Below are positions 8,596 through 20,118 of a stretch of 64,000 nucleotides of DNA, piece after piece. The notes beneath the pieces were generated by a model. The model was not told the origin of the DNA and made no database searches. It worked only from the letters and a program-made list of their open reading frames with translations. The stretch is taken from assembly GCF_000373625.1 (NCBI RefSeq), contig NZ_KB891987.1, forward strand, positions 124,001 to 188,000. Direction: 5' to 3'. Origin of the DNA: Streptomyces sp. LaPpAH-108. GTDB lineage: Bacteria; Actinomycetota; Actinomycetes; Streptomycetales; Streptomycetaceae. The position numbers were made by a program, and so were the translations under genes. Numbering within the stretch: the stretch's first letter is position 1; every line of letters starts with the position of its first letter.

Positions 8596-8639
8596 ACGGC
8601 TACGGCGCCTGGGTACGCGTACTCAGGCGCCGTAGCCGT
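8596..8639. terminator. Strong bidirectional terminator between the reductase gene and def
   Basis: Perfect 16-bp stem: ACGGCTACGGCGCCTG (8596-8611) with CAGGCGCCGTAGCCGT (8624-8639), 12-nt loop. On the minus strand it is followed by ATTTTTG (8586-8591 complement), so it also works as a U-tract terminator for def. Confidence 0.85.
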
Positions 8640-8749
8640 GTAAGGGTGCAGCCGCTGCTGTCGGCGGGGCGGGGGCGTGCCCGCCACCCCGTCCGTCTAT
8701 GCGGAACCGCGTACGGCGGTTACCCGGCTCCTGACCCGAGCATCCCTCG

Positions 8750-9379
8750 TCACGTGGCAGCGGGTTCTGAAGCCGACCGGTGGGCCCGGCGGGCCAGTAC
8801 GGCGTCCCGGTGGGTCGTCATCTGGCGCAGTGCCTCTTTCCGGTCGCGCTTGGAGAGGCGGTCCAGGTAGACGAATCCCCGGGTGTGGTCGGTCTCGTGG
8901 TGGAGGCAGCGGGCGAAGTAGCCGGTGCCCTCGATGCGGAGGGGGTTGCCGTCGCGGTCCTGGCCGTGGACGACGGCGTGTTCGGGGCGGGGGACGGACA
9001 TCGTGGCGCCGGGTACCGAGAGGCAGCCCTCGGTGTCCTCGACGAGGGGGCGGCCGGGCGGGGAGGTCTCCAGCACCGGGTTGACGATGTGGCCGACATG
9101 GCGGACACCGTCGTCGTCGGGGCAGTCGTAGACGAACAGGCGCAGGTCGACGCCGACTTGGCTGGCGGCCAGGCCCGCGCCCTCGGCGACGTACATCGTG
9201 CGGAACATGTCGTCGATCAGGGCGGCGAGGTCGGGGCCGAACTCCGTGACGTCGCGGCACGGCTTGTGCAGGACTTCCTCGCCGGTCTCGGTGACCCGGC
9301 GTACCGTGCCGCGCGCGGCCTCGGGGGCATGACGGGGGAAGTAGGCGGCGGGGGCACCCTGGACGAACACGCGGGGCAT
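8750..9379 (-). CDS. def: Peptide deformylase
   Basis: A 209-residue metalloenzyme that removes the formyl group from the initiator methionine of new proteins. All three family motifs are present: GAGLAASQVG (GxGxAAxQ), EGCLSVPG (metal-binding Cys) and HETDH (HExDH, two metal-binding His and catalytic Glu). Start at ATG 9379 is fixed by an excellent ribosome site (AAGGAG, 5-nt spacer); an earlier in-frame ATG at 9433 lies in a terminator stem and is rejected. The C-terminal tail is slightly long and basic. Streptomyces carry several def paralogues; this one is a single-gene unit between terminators. Confidence 0.95.
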   Translation of the reverse strand: MPRVFVQGAPAAYFPRHAPEAARGTVRRVTETGEEVLHKPCRDVTEFGPDLAALIDDMFRTMYVAEGAGLAASQVGVDLRLFVYDCPDDDGVRHVGHIVNPVLETSPPGRPLVEDTEGCLSVPGATMSVPRPEHAVVHGQDRDGNPLRIEGTGYFARCLHHETDHTRGFVYLDRLSKRDRKEALRQMTTHRDAVLARRAHRSASEPAAT

Positions 9380-9392
9380 GGCGGCTCCTTGG

Positions 9393-9430
9393 CTCGGTGG
9401 ACGGCCGCCGTCCGGCGGCCGTCCACCGAG
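9393..9430. terminator. 18-bp stem hairpin upstream of def
   Basis: CTCGGTGGACGGCCGCCG (9393-9410) and its exact complement at 9413-9430. It lies downstream of the minus-strand NlpC/P60 gene and 14 bp upstream of def, so it probably isolates the two units. Confidence 0.75.
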
Positions 9431-9448
9431 CATGCCAGGAGACGCACG

Positions 9449-9480
9449 AGGGCCGCTGCCCCCCGCGCGGCAGCGGCCCT
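9449..9480 (-). terminator. Terminator of the NlpC/P60 gene
   Basis: Perfect 12-bp stem AGGGCCGCTGCC (9449-9460) / GGCAGCGGCCCT (9469-9480) with an 8-nt loop, 25 bp past the stop of the NlpC/P60 gene. With the 9393-9430 hairpin it makes a tandem terminator. Confidence 0.8.
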
Positions 9481-9504
9481 TCGTACGGATCGGGTACCGG
9501 TGGG

Positions 9505-10332
9505 TCAGAGGACCCGGACGGCGCCGGTGGGCGGGTCGTAGGAGAGCGGCTTCTCCGCCACGCCCGAGGAGGGGTTCTGGGCGCCGACGAACATGCCGTC
9601 GCCGACGTAGACCGCCACGTGGTACGCGCTGCCCGCGCTGCCCCAGTAGAGGATGTCGCCGGGCTGGAGGTTGCTCAGGGAGACCTGGGTGCCCGCGGTG
9701 GACTGGTCCTGGGAGACGCGCGGCAGGCTCACGCCGACCTGCTTGAAGGCGGTCTGCACGAGGCCCGAGCAGTCGTAGGCCGAGGGACCGGTGGCGCCGG
9801 AGACGTACGCCTTGCCGACCTGCGACTTGACGAAGCTGACGATCGCGGCGGCCGAACCCGTCGCCGAGGACGAGCCCGTGATGGTGCTCGCGTCGGCGCT
9901 GCTGCCGGAGGCGGACGCGGTGAGCACCGTGCGCTCGGCGTTGCGCGTGGCGCGGGCGGCGGCCTCCTTGCGGGCCTCCTCCTGCGCCTTCTTCTTCGCC
10001 TCGGCCTTCTGCTTGGCGTCGGCGAGGTCCGCCTTGGCCTGCTTGGCGGCGTTGGCCGCGGCGGCGTCGCGCTCGGCCTGCAGCTCGTAGTTGGCGGCCG
10101 CCTGCTGGGTGGCGTCGGCGGACTGGGCGACCTGGGAGGCCACGTCGGCCGTCAGGGTGGGGAGTTCGAGCGTCTGTGTCGCGGGCGCGGCGTCGGCCGC
10201 GTTCGCGTAACCGGCCGCTCCTGCGACCGCCAGGGTGCTGAGGACGCCGACGGCGGCACCGGAGCGCACGGCGATCGACGACGCGCTGCGGCGGGGCTTC
10301 CGGTGGCTGCGTATGTGAGCGGTGTGGGACAT
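9505..10332 (-). CDS. Secreted NlpC/P60 (C40) peptidoglycan hydrolase
   Basis: About 275 residues. A basic N-terminus (HRKPRRS) and hydrophobic stretch ending in YANAADA form a signal peptide. Residues ~60-140 are an Ala/Lys/Glu-rich coiled coil (DLADAKQKAEAKKKAQEEARKEA in part). The C-terminal NlpC/P60 domain has the catalytic triad motifs: YDCSGLVQ (Cys), HVAVYVG (His) and a following polar residue region. Such enzymes cut peptide stems of peptidoglycan. Start is uncertain: ATG 10332 gives the best signal peptide, but ATG 10362 and GTG 10389 are in frame and none has a good ribosome site. Upstream lies a Crp-like palindrome. Followed by tandem terminators. Confidence 0.88.
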   Translation of the reverse strand: MSHTAHIRSHRKPRRSASSIAVRSGAAVGVLSTLAVAGAAGYANAADAAPATQTLELPTLTADVASQVAQSADATQQAAANYELQAERDAAAANAAKQAKADLADAKQKAEAKKKAQEEARKEAAARATRNAERTVLTASASGSSADASTITGSSSATGSAAAIVSFVKSQVGKAYVSGATGPSAYDCSGLVQTAFKQVGVSLPRVSQDQSTAGTQVSLSNLQPGDILYWGSAGSAYHVAVYVGDGMFVGAQNPSSGVAEKPLSYDPPTGAVRVL

Positions 10333-10572
10333 GGGAACAACCGGTACCAGGGGCTCCTTCATATCTTCAAGAAACGTGTGCTGCGCCACAATTGTTCAAC
10401 GGCGGCCCCGAAAACCTTTCGCGCCACCCTTTATTGACGCCGTAACGGACATAGCGGGCGCCTGTCATAGGCCCGTTGATCACGGTCTTTGATCATTACG
10501 CCCGAATTGCCCCCGGCCTACCATCGGTTGGGGTAGTTGGCCAAGCCCGGTTACGGAATGATCACTACCGGC

Positions 10573-10586
10573 GTGACGGAGGTCAC
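10573..10586. promoter_or_regulatory. Crp-like palindrome GTGACGGAGGTCAC
   Basis: Perfect 5-bp arms GTGAC/GTCAC around GGAG, fitting the S. coelicolor Crp pattern GTG-N6-GNCAC. It lies about 240 bp upstream of the NlpC/P60 start and 460 bp upstream of nuoA. Streptomyces Crp controls germination and muralytic genes, so the hydrolase is the likelier target. Confidence 0.5.
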
Positions 10587-10919
10587 GAAACCGGCTCGTG
10601 AACGCGCGCACGTGCGACATCGCGTCCACTTCGCACCTCCCGCTTCCCCCTGACGCGTGAACGCGCAGCCCTAGCACCCCGCCTCGTCCAGCACCAATTT
10701 GCATGTACGGGAACTCTCTTGATATGGAGACGCCCTCTCGGACCTGCGGTAACAGGCGAGATTCTCACTTCTGGTGATCAACTGAACGCTTCGCGTGCGA
10801 AGATCACCCATCATCCGACTTCATGATCCTTCGTCAGGTGGTGGAGATCACAAAGCTCGTGCAATACCCCGTGTCGCAGATCACAGAGCGGCGGGCATAA
10901 GATGCGGAGCAGTTGGGCT

Positions 10920-10935
10920 TGTGACCTGCTTCACA
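10920..10935. promoter_or_regulatory. Rex-type operator in the nuo leader
   Basis: TGTGACCTGCTTCACA, within CTTGTGACCTGCTTCACATG. It matches the Streptomyces Rex operator TGTGAANNNNTTCACA at all fixed positions but one (C for A at position 6). It lies 113 bp upstream of nuoA. Rex is an NADH/NAD+-sensing repressor of respiratory genes, so redox control of complex I is expected. It would also fit a Crp half-site pair (TGTGA-N6-TCACA). Confidence 0.7.
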
Positions 10936-11048
10936 TGTTCTCGATCTTCGCCGGGACAGGTGGGGTTCATGGGACGCGTGCGGCGGAAGTGAGCCCCCGA
11001 ACCATCGAACCGCCACCAGTCAATGCCGACTGAGAGGAGCGAGGAGCG

Positions 11049-11408
11049 GTGAACGCGTATGCGCCCATCCTCGTACTGGGAGCCCTCGGGGCAGGCTTTG
11101 CGATCTTTTCCGTGATCATGGCCGCGCTGATCGGCCCGAAGCGCTACAACCGCGCGAAGCTGGAAGCCTACGAGTGCGGCATCGAGCCGACCCCCACGCC
11201 GGCCGGCGGCGGGCGCTTCCCCATCAAGTACTACCTGACGGCGATGCTCTTCATCGTCTTCGACATCGAGATCGTCTTCCTCTACCCCTGGGCCGTCACC
11301 TTCGACGCGCTCGGGGTCTTCGGGCTCGTGGAGATGCTGCTCTTCGTGCTCACCGTCTTCGTCGCGTACGCGTACGTATGGCGGCGCGGCGGCCTGGAAT
11401 GGGACTGA
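11049..11408 (+). CDS. nuoA: NADH-quinone oxidoreductase subunit A
   Basis: A 119-residue membrane subunit with three transmembrane helices. The conserved loop YECGIEP and the segment [23 protein letters not shown] with its acidic residues are diagnostic. It sits at the junction of the membrane and quinone-binding parts of complex I. First gene of the 14-gene nuoA-N operon; GTG start with a purine-rich ribosome site (GAGAGGAGCGAGGAGC). Regulation by Rex is suggested by the operator in its leader. Confidence 0.97.
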   Translation: MNAYAPILVLGALGAGFAIFSVIMAALIGPKRYNRAKLEAYECGIEPTPTPAGGGRFPIKYYLTAMLFIVFDIEIVFLYPWAVTFDALGVFGLVEMLLFVLTVFVAYAYVWRRGGLEWD

Positions 11409-11421
11409 GGGGCCATACGAC

Positions 11422-11976
11422 ATGGGACTCGAAGAAAAGCTGCCGAGCGGCTTCCTGCTGACCACCGTCGAACAGGCCGCGGGGTGGGTGCGCAAGGCGT
11501 CCGTCTTCCCGGCCACCTTCGGACTGGCCTGCTGCGCCATCGAGATGATGACCACGGGAGCCGGACGCTACGACCTCGCCCGCTTCGGCATGGAGGTCTT
11601 CCGCGGCTCACCGCGCCAGGCCGACCTGATGATCGTCGCGGGCCGGGTCAGCCAGAAGATGGCGCCGGTGCTGCGCCAGGTCTACGACCAGATGCCCAAC
11701 CCCAAGTGGGTGATCTCCATGGGCGTCTGCGCCTCCTCGGGCGGCATGTTCAACAACTACGCGATCGTCCAGGGCGTCGACCACATCGTCCCGGTCGACA
11801 TCTATCTGCCCGGCTGCCCGCCCCGCCCGGAGATGCTGATCGACGCGATCCTCAAGCTCCACAAGAAGATCCAGGGCGGAAAGCTCGGCGTCAACGCCGA
11901 GGAAGCCGCCCGCGAGGCGGAGGAAGCCGCGCTCCAGGCCCTGCCCACGATCGAGATGAAGGGGCTGCTGCGGTGA
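11422..11976 (+). CDS. nuoB: NADH-quinone oxidoreductase subunit B
   Basis: A 184-residue peripheral subunit carrying cluster N2, the last iron-sulfur centre before quinone. All four ligands are visible: the adjacent cysteines of GLACCAIEM, the Cys of MGVCASSGG and the Cys of LPGCPPRPE. An Ala/Glu-rich helix forms the C-terminus. It starts 13 bp after nuoA and its stop overlaps the nuoC GTG by GTGA, so expression is coupled. Confidence 0.97.
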   Translation: MGLEEKLPSGFLLTTVEQAAGWVRKASVFPATFGLACCAIEMMTTGAGRYDLARFGMEVFRGSPRQADLMIVAGRVSQKMAPVLRQVYDQMPNPKWVISMGVCASSGGMFNNYAIVQGVDHIVPVDIYLPGCPPRPEMLIDAILKLHKKIQGGKLGVNAEEAAREAEEAALQALPTIEMKGLLR

Positions 11977-12707
11977 GCGACGCAGAGGGCACCAACCCCG
12001 AGAAGGACCTCTCGGCCTCCAACCTCCCCGGCCAGCGCGGCCAGGGCGGCGAGGAGATCCGCGTCCAGCGCGGCATGTTCGGCGCGAACAACGGCGGCGA
12101 CACCTCCGGTTACGGCGGTCTCGTCCGCTCGGTGCGCCTCCCGGGACCGGCGACCCGGCCCTACGGCGGCTGGTTCGACGAGGTCGCCGACGAGCTGGAG
12201 GGCGCCCTGGAGGAACAGGGACTCCTCCCGGACAACGCCATCGAGAAGACGGTCGTCGACCGCGACGAGATCACCTTCCACGTCGAGCGCGAGCACCTGG
12301 TCCGCGTCGCCCGCACCCTGCGCGACGACCCGGCGCTCCGCTTCGAGCTGTGCACCGGCGTCAGCGGCGTCCACTACCCGCACGACAAGGGCCGCGAGCT
12401 GCACGCCGTCTACCACCTGCGCTCGATCACCCACAACCGGCTGATCCGGCTCGAGGTCTCCGTCCCCGACGCCGACCGGCACATTCCGACCCTGGTCCCC
12501 GTCTACCCGACCAACGACTGGCACGAGCGCGAGACCTGGGACTTCTTCGGGATCGTCTTCGACGGACACCCGGCCCTGACCCGGATCATGATGCCGGACG
12601 ACTGGCAGGGCCACCCGCAGCGCAAGGACTACCCCCTCGGCGGCATCGCCGTCGAGTACAAGGGCGCCCAGATCCCGGCTCCGGACCAGCGGAGGTCGTA
12701 CTCGTGA
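11973..12707 (+). CDS. nuoC: NADH-quinone oxidoreductase subunit C
   Basis: A 244-residue peripheral subunit. The first ~70 residues are a polar actinobacterial extension; the core ends in the typical [31 protein letters not shown] and [11 protein letters not shown]. With NuoD it forms the 30/49-kDa pair next to the quinone site. GTG start inside the nuoB stop (GTGA) and the same type of overlap into nuoD. It is a useful contrast to the NuoC2 of the second cluster, which carries a giant tail. Confidence 0.96.
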   Translation: MSDAEGTNPEKDLSASNLPGQRGQGGEEIRVQRGMFGANNGGDTSGYGGLVRSVRLPGPATRPYGGWFDEVADELEGALEEQGLLPDNAIEKTVVDRDEITFHVEREHLVRVARTLRDDPALRFELCTGVSGVHYPHDKGRELHAVYHLRSITHNRLIRLEVSVPDADRHIPTLVPVYPTNDWHERETWDFFGIVFDGHPALTRIMMPDDWQGHPQRKDYPLGGIAVEYKGAQIPAPDQRRSYS

Positions 12708-14026
12708 GCACTCCCCCCGTAAGCGGCCGCGAGACCACCGAGGGAACCGTCTACACGGTCACCGGTGGCGACTGGGACGAGGTCGTCCAGTCCGCGGCCA
12801 AGGCCGACGACGAACGCATCGTCGTCAACATGGGTCCGCAGCACCCGTCCACCCATGGAGTGCTCCGTCTCATCCTGGAGATCGAGGGCGAGACGGTCAC
12901 CGAGGCCCGCTGCGGCATCGGCTATCTGCACACCGGCATCGAGAAGAACCTCGAGTTCCGCACGTGGACGCAGGGCACCACCTTCGTCACGCGCATGGAC
13001 TATCTGACGTCCTTCTTCAACGAGACCGCCTACTGCCTCGCCGTCGAGAAGCTGCTCGGCATCGAGGACCAGATCAGCGAGCGGGCCAGCATCATCCGGG
13101 TGCTCCTCATGGAGCTGAACCGGCTCTCCTCGCACCTGGTGTGCATCGCCACCGGCGGCATGGAGCTGGGCTCCACCACCATCATGATCTACGGCTTCCG
13201 CGACCGGGAGATGATCCTCGACCTCTACGAGCTGATCACCGGCCTGCGGATGAACCACGCCTACATCCGCCCCGGCGGACTCGCCCAGGACCTGCCCCCC
13301 GGCGCGGTCGACCGCATCCGCGAGTTCATCAAGACCATGCGGAAGAACCTCCCGGAGTACGACAAGCTCGCCACCGGGAACCCCATCTTCAAGGCCCGCA
13401 TGCAGGACGTCGGCTATCTCGACCTGGCCGGCTGCATGGCGCTCGGCGCCACCGGCCCGATCCTGCGCTCCACCGGCCTCCCGCACGACCTGCGCAAGGC
13501 GCAGCCCTACTGCGGCTACGAGACGTACGACTTCGAGGTGCCGACCGCCGACACCTGCGACTCCTACGGCCGCTTCCTCATCCGGCTGGAGGAGATGCGC
13601 CAGTCGCTCTCGATCGTCGAGCAGTGCCTGGACCGGCTGCAGCCCGGGCCCGTCATGGTCGCCGACAAGAAGATCGCCTGGCCCGCGCAGCTCGCGCTCG
13701 GCCCGGACGGACTCGGCAACTCCCTCGACCACATCAAGAAGATCATGGGCACCTCCATGGAGGCCCTGATCCACCACTTCAAGCTGGTCACCGAGGGCTT
13801 CCGCGTCCCGCCCGGCCAGGTCTACGCGGCCGTCGAGTCCCCCAAGGGCGAACTCGGCGTGCACGCCGTCTCCGACGGCGGCACCCGCCCCTACCGGGTC
13901 CACTTCCGCGACCCGTCCTTCACCAACCTTCAGGCCATGGCGGCGATGTGCGAGGGCGGCCAGGTCGCCGACGTGATCGTCGCCGTGGCCTCCATCGACC
14001 CCGTGATGGGAGGCGTCGACCGGTGA
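12704..14026 (+). CDS. nuoD: NADH-quinone oxidoreductase subunit D
   Basis: A 440-residue subunit of the 49-kDa/[NiFe]-hydrogenase large-subunit fold that forms the quinone chamber. It contains [14 protein letters not shown] near residues 42-55 with the quinone-head-group His, and the GYLHTGIEK segment. The C-terminus [11 protein letters not shown] is typical. This is the only nuoD in the window: the second nuo cluster lacks one, so if that complex is functional it may borrow this subunit. Coupled to nuoC and nuoE by 4-bp overlaps. Confidence 0.97.
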   Translation: MSTPPVSGRETTEGTVYTVTGGDWDEVVQSAAKADDERIVVNMGPQHPSTHGVLRLILEIEGETVTEARCGIGYLHTGIEKNLEFRTWTQGTTFVTRMDYLTSFFNETAYCLAVEKLLGIEDQISERASIIRVLLMELNRLSSHLVCIATGGMELGSTTIMIYGFRDREMILDLYELITGLRMNHAYIRPGGLAQDLPPGAVDRIREFIKTMRKNLPEYDKLATGNPIFKARMQDVGYLDLAGCMALGATGPILRSTGLPHDLRKAQPYCGYETYDFEVPTADTCDSYGRFLIRLEEMRQSLSIVEQCLDRLQPGPVMVADKKIAWPAQLALGPDGLGNSLDHIKKIMGTSMEALIHHFKLVTEGFRVPPGQVYAAVESPKGELGVHAVSDGGTRPYRVHFRDPSFTNLQAMAAMCEGGQVADVIVAVASIDPVMGGVDR

Positions 14027-14885
14027 CCACCTCTTCCTCCGAGCGGGGCGTCGGCCTCGGGATGCCCGAGCTGCCCCCGCCCGCCTACCCGGACGACGTC
14101 CGGGCCCGGCTCGAGCGGGACGCGCGCGAGGTGATCGCGCGCTATCCGGACTCCCGCTCCGCCCTGCTGCCCCTGCTTCACCTCGTGCAGTCCGAGGAGG
14201 GCTACGTCACGCGCACCGGGATGCGGTTCTGCGCGGACATGCTGGACCTGACCACGGCCGAGGTCACCGCCGTGGCGACCTTCTACACGATGTACCGGCG
14301 CCGCCCCTCCGGCGACTACCAGGTGGGCGTCTGCACCAACACCCTGTGCGCGGTCATGGGCGGCGACGCCATCTTCGAGACCCTTCAGGAGCACCTGGGC
14401 GTCGGCAACGGCGAGACCACAGGGGACGGCAAGGTCACCCTGGAGCACATCGAGTGCAACGCGGCCTGCGACTACGCGCCCGTCGTGATGGTCAACTGGG
14501 AGTTCTTCGACAACCAGACCCCGGCCAGCGCGACCCGTCTCGTCGACGACCTGCGCGCCGGAGAGCCCGTCGAGCCCACGCGCGGGGCCCGGCTGTGCAC
14601 CTTCAAGGAGACCGCCCGCATCCTGGCGGGCTTCCCGGACGAGCGCCCCGGCGCCGTCGCCGAGGGCGGCAGCGCGGGCCCCGCCTCCCTGGTGGGGCTC
14701 CGGCTCGCCAAGGGCGAGGCGCACCCCGCGCGCGTGGTCCACCCGCGCGACGGCGGCCCGCACGAGGAGGAGCCGGTCCACGACCCGTCGCCCACCGAGC
14801 ACCTCAGCTCCCACGACGCGCCGCAGGACACCTCGGCCTCCGACCCGGCGCATCCGGCGGGTCCGACCGCAGAGGAGGGGGAGTG

Positions 14886-14886
<1 letters not shown>
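14023..14886 (+). CDS. nuoE: NADH-quinone oxidoreductase subunit E
   Basis: A 287-residue thioredoxin-like subunit of the NADH-oxidising module with [2Fe-2S] cluster N1a. Ligands are visible in VCTNTLCAV (two Cys) and [11 protein letters not shown] (two Cys), about residues 105-155. The C-terminal ~85 residues are a polar, low-complexity extension rich in Pro, His and Glu beyond the usual domain. GTG start overlaps the nuoD stop; its own stop overlaps the nuoF ATG by one base (TGATG). Confidence 0.96.
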
Positions 14887-16228
<1,342 letters not shown>

Positions 16229-16232
<4 letters not shown>

Positions 16233-18757
16233 CCGTACAGCAGGCTGCTAGCGGCTCCGCCGCGGGCCAACGCCCCTCAGGCGGGGGGCAGGCGGCGGTC
16301 CCGCCGGAGGACCTCGTCACGCTGACGATCGACGGCATCGAGATCAGCGTGCCCAAGGGCACCCTGGTCATCCGGGCCGCCGAACAGCTCGGCATCGAGA
16401 TCCCGCGCTTCTGCGACCACCCGCTGCTCGCCCCGGCCGGTGCCTGCCGCCAGTGCATCGTGGAGGTGGAGGGCCAGCGCAAGCCGATGGCCTCCTGCAC
16501 CATCACCTGCACCGACGGCATGGTGGTGCGCACCCAGCTCACCTCGCCGGTCGCGGAGAAGGCCCAGAAGGGTGTGATGGAGCTGCTGCTCATCAACCAC
16601 CCGCTGGACTGCCCGGTCTGCGACAAGGGCGGCGAGTGCCCGCTGCAGAACCAGGCGATGTCGCACGGCAACGCCGACTCCCGCTTCGAGGGCCGCAAGC
16701 GCACCTACCCCAAGCCGCTCGCCATCTCCAGCCAGGTCCTGCTCGACCGCGAGCGGTGCGTGCTGTGCGCCCGCTGCACCCGCTTCTCCAACCAGGTCGC
16801 GGGCGACCCGATGATCGAGCTGATCGAGCGCGGCGCGCTCCAGCAGGTCGGCACCGGCGAGGGCGACCCCTTCGAGTCGTACTTCTCCGGCAACACCATC
16901 CAGATCTGCCCGGTCGGCGCGCTCACCTCCGCGGCGTACCGGTTCCGCTCCCGCCCCTTCGACCTCATCTCCTCGCCGTCGGTGTGCGAGCACTGTTCCG
17001 GCGGCTGCGCCACCCGCACCGACCACCGGCGCGGCAAGGTCATGCGGCGCCTGGCGGCCGACGACCCCGAGGTCAACGAGGAGTGGATCTGCGACAAGGG
17101 GCGCTTCGCGTTCCGGTACGCGCAGCTGCGGGACCGGCTCGACACGCCGCTGGTCCGCAACGCCGACGGCGTCCTGGAGCCCGCCTCCTGGCCCGAGGCG
17201 CTGGACACGGCGGCGCGCGGACTCGGCGGCGCCCGCTCCCGCGCCGGTGTCCTGACCGGCGGACGGCTCACCGTCGAGGACGCCTACGCGTACAGCAAGT
17301 TCGCGCGCGTGGCGCTCGACACCAACGACATCGACTTCCGCGCGCGCGTGCACAGCGGTGAGGAGGCCGACTTCCTGGCCGCCCGGGTGGCGGGCCGGGG
17401 CCGCGATCTCGACGGTACGGGCGTCACGTACACCGCCCTGGAGCAGGCGCCCGCCGTGCTGCTCGTCGGCTTCGAGGCCGAGGAGGAGGCGCCCGGCGTC
17501 TTCCTGCGGCTGCGCAAGGCCTGGCGCAAGCACGGCCAGAAGGTCTACGCGCTGGCCACCCACACCACCCGGGGCCTGGAGAAGGCGGGCGGCACCCTGC
17601 TCCCCGCCGCCCCCGGCACCGAGCCCGAGTGGCTGGACGCGCTCGCGAGCGACTCCGGCCTGGAGGCGCCCGGCACCGAGGCCGCCGGGGCGCTGCGCGC
17701 CGACGGCGCGGTGATCGTCGTGGGGGAGCGGCTCGCGGGCGTGGAGGGCGGTCTGACCGCCGCCGTGCGCGCGGCCACCGCGACCGGCGCCGAGCTGGTG
17801 TGGATCCCGCGCCGGGCGGGTGAGCGCGGCGCGGTCGAGGCGGGCGCGCTGCCCTCGCTGCTGCCGGGCGGGCGCCCGGCCACCGACCCGCGCGCGCGGG
17901 AGGAGGTCGCCGCCGCCTGGGGCCTGGCCGAACTGCCGGGCCGCTACGGCCGCGACACCCAGCAGATCGTGGAGGCCGCCGCGACCGGCGAGCTGTCCGC
18001 GCTCCTGGTGGCCGGGGTGGAGGTCGACGACCTGCCCGACCCGGCCCGCGCGCGGGACGCGCTCGACGCGGTCGGCTTCCTGGTCTCGCTCGAACTGCGG
18101 CCCAGCGAGGTCACCGAGCGCGCCGACGTGGTCCTGCCGGTCGCCGCGGTGGCCGAGAAGGGCGGCACCTTCCTCAACTGGGAGGGCAGGGTGCGCTTCT
18201 TCGAGGCCGCGCTCAAGCCCGACCAGATGACCCGCCGTCTCGCCCCGACCGACGGCCGGGTGCTCCAGATGCTGGCCGACGCCATGGACGTCCACCTCGG
18301 ACTGCCGGACCTGGCCACCACGCGCGCGGAGATCGACCGGCTCGGCGCCTGGAACGGCGCCCCGGCCGCCGACCCGACGGCCACCGCCGGGGTGCTGCCC
18401 CGCCCGGCCGCCGGAGAGGCCGTGCTCGCCGGACACCGGCTCCTGCTCGACCTCGGCGTCCTCCAGCAGGGCGACGACGCGCTCGCCGGAACCCGGCACG
18501 CCGCCCGCGCGCGCGTGTCGGCCGCGACGGCCGCCGAGGCGGGCGTCGAGGACGGCGCCCCGCTCGCCGTGACCGGCCCGGCCGGAACCACAGAACTCCC
18601 GCTCCTGATCACGGAGATGCCCGACCGGGTGGTCTGGCTCCCGCTGGACTCCACCGGCGCGGGCGTCGCCTCCGACACCGGGGCGCGGCCCGGCTCCCTC
18701 GTCCGTATCGGCCCGGCGGTGTCCGACGGCCAGGCCCCGAAGGAGGACCGAGGATGA
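16229..18757 (+). CDS. nuoG: NADH-quinone oxidoreductase subunit G
   Basis: An 842-residue iron-sulfur subunit of the molybdopterin-oxidoreductase fold. Clusters can be read in order: [2Fe-2S] in [15 protein letters not shown] with a later Cys; the His-ligated N5 in [15 protein letters not shown]4 in CVLCARC with a distal CPVGAL; and N7 in CEHCSGGC with a Cys ~28 residues on (WICDKGRF), a cluster found only in some bacteria. The C-terminal half is the inactive molybdopterin-like domain, here Ala/Gly-rich. ATG overlaps the nuoF stop (ATGA) and its stop overlaps nuoH. Confidence 0.96.
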
Positions 18758-20118
18758 GCCCGTTCCTCGCCGCTGAAGACCTCTCGCTGTTCGGCAGCGA
18801 CCCGTGGTGGCTGGTCGTCGTCAAGGCCGTCTTCTGCTTCGCGTTCCTCATGGTGACCGTGCTGCTCTCCATCGTCTGGGAGCGCAAGGTCGTCGCCTGG
18901 ATGCAGCGGCGCATCGGCCCCAACCGGCACGGCCCCTGGGGCATGCTCCAGTCGCTCGCCGACGGCGTGAAGCTCATGCTCAAGGAGGACGTGGTCGTCA
19001 AACGCGCGGACAAGCTGATCTATGTCCTCGCACCGATCGTCGCGACCGTCCCGGCCTGCATGGCGATCGCGGTGATCCCGTTCGGCCCCGCAGGCAACGA
19101 GATCTCGATCTTCGGCCACCGCACCACCATGCAGCTCACCGACCTGCCGATCGCGATGCTCTACATCCTCGCGGTCGCCTCCGTCGGCATCTACGGCATC
19201 GTGCTCGCGGGCTGGAGTTCCGGCTCGACCTATCCGCTGCTCGGCGGTCTGCGCAGCTGCGCGCAGATGATCTCGTACGAGATCGCCATGGGCGCCGCGT
19301 TCGCCTCGGTGTTCCTCTACTCGGGCTCCATGTCGACCTCGACGATCGTGGAACAGCAGCAGGACCGCTGGTACATCGTGCTGCTGCCGATCTCCTTCCT
19401 CCTCTACATCGTCACCATGGTGGGCGAGACCAACCGCGCCCCCTTCGACATGCCGGAGTCCGAGGGCGATCTGGTCGGCGGGTTCAACACCGAGTACTCG
19501 TCCATCAAGTTCGCGCTGTTCATGCTCGCCGAGTACATGAACATGGTGACGGTCTCGGCCGTCTCGGCCACCCTCTTCCTCGGCGGCTGGCGGGCCCCCT
19601 GGCCCATCAGCACCTTCTGGGAGGGCGCCAACCACGGCTGGTGGCCGATGCTCTGGTTCGTCATCAAGGTCCAGCTGCTGCTGTTCTTCTTCATCTGGCT
19701 GCGCGGCACACTGCCCCGCGTCCGCTACGACCAGCTGATGAAGCTCGGCTGGAAGGTCCTGATCCCGGTCTCGGTGGTCTGGCTGATGCTCGTCGCGACC
19801 GTCCGGGTCCTGCGCAACGAGAACTACGGCTTCGCCGACATCGCCCTCTACGTCGGCGGCGGGGTCCTGACCCTGCTGCTGCTCTCCTTCGTCGCCGACA
19901 TGTTCCGCGAGAAGGCGAGGGCCGCCGAAGTCCCGGTCGAGCAGCCCGCGTTCGACCCCCTGGCGGGCGGCTTCCCCGTCCCGCCGCTGCCCGGCCAGGA
20001 GCTGCCCCCGGTGCCCCGGCGCCGCCCGCGTCGCACCGAGCGGGAACTGATTGTCAGTGGTGGGCCGGACACTGTCAGTGACGGAACCACGGATGGAAAG
20101 GAGGCGTCCGATGGCTGA
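18754..20118 (+). CDS. nuoH: NADH-quinone oxidoreductase subunit H
   Basis: A 454-residue membrane subunit that completes the quinone channel and links it to the proton pumps. About eight helices; conserved loops [12 protein letters not shown] and [20 protein letters not shown] are present, the latter with the acidic residues that line the E-channel. A ~60-residue Pro/Arg-rich cytoplasmic tail extends past the usual end. Compared with NuoH2 (60267) it has the canonical ETNRAPFD, where NuoH2 has ELQRPPFD. Confidence 0.97.
   Translation: MSPFLAAEDLSLFGSDPWWLVVVKAVFCFAFLMVTVLLSIVWERKVVAWMQRRIGPNRHGPWGMLQSLADGVKLMLKEDVVVKRADKLIYVLAPIVATVPACMAIAVIPFGPAGNEISIFGHRTTMQLTDLPIAMLYILAVASVGIYGIVLAGWSSGSTYPLLGGLRSCAQMISYEIAMGAAFASVFLYSGSMSTSTIVEQQQDRWYIVLLPISFLLYIVTMVGETNRAPFDMPESEGDLVGGFNTEYSSIKFALFMLAEYMNMVTVSAVSATLFLGGWRAPWPISTFWEGANHGWWPMLWFVIKVQLLLFFFIWLRGTLPRVRYDQLMKLGWKVLIPVSVVWLMLVATVRVLRNENYGFADIALYVGGGVLTLLLLSFVADMFREKARAAEVPVEQPAFDPLAGGFPVPPLPGQELPPVPRRRPRRTERELIVSGGPDTVSDGTTDGKEASDG

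Larger units (their letters stand above)
10333..11048. other. Long divergent regulatory region between the NlpC/P60 gene and nuoA
   Basis: About 660-715 bp without a credible gene; composition is lower in GC than the surroundings. It contains a Crp-like palindrome (10573-10586), a Rex-type operator (10920-10935), a possible nuo -10 (TAAGAT, 10898-10903), a bulged stem (CGGG-GCCT/AGGC-CCG, ~10455-10475) and at least three AGATCAC motifs (near 10801, 10847 and 10879). I searched the minus strand for the ydaO riboswitch signature and did not find it. Confidence 0.7.

Noticed and set aside
9393..9433. Earlier start (ATG 9433) for peptide deformylase
   Set aside because: The added residues would be encoded by a terminator stem, and ATG 9379 has a near-ideal ribosome site.
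10333..11048. A ydaO riboswitch before the NlpC/P60 gene
   Set aside because: I read the minus strand for GGGGGAACCA, GGGGUGAAUC and the CAGCUAACC block and found none; only palindromes are present.
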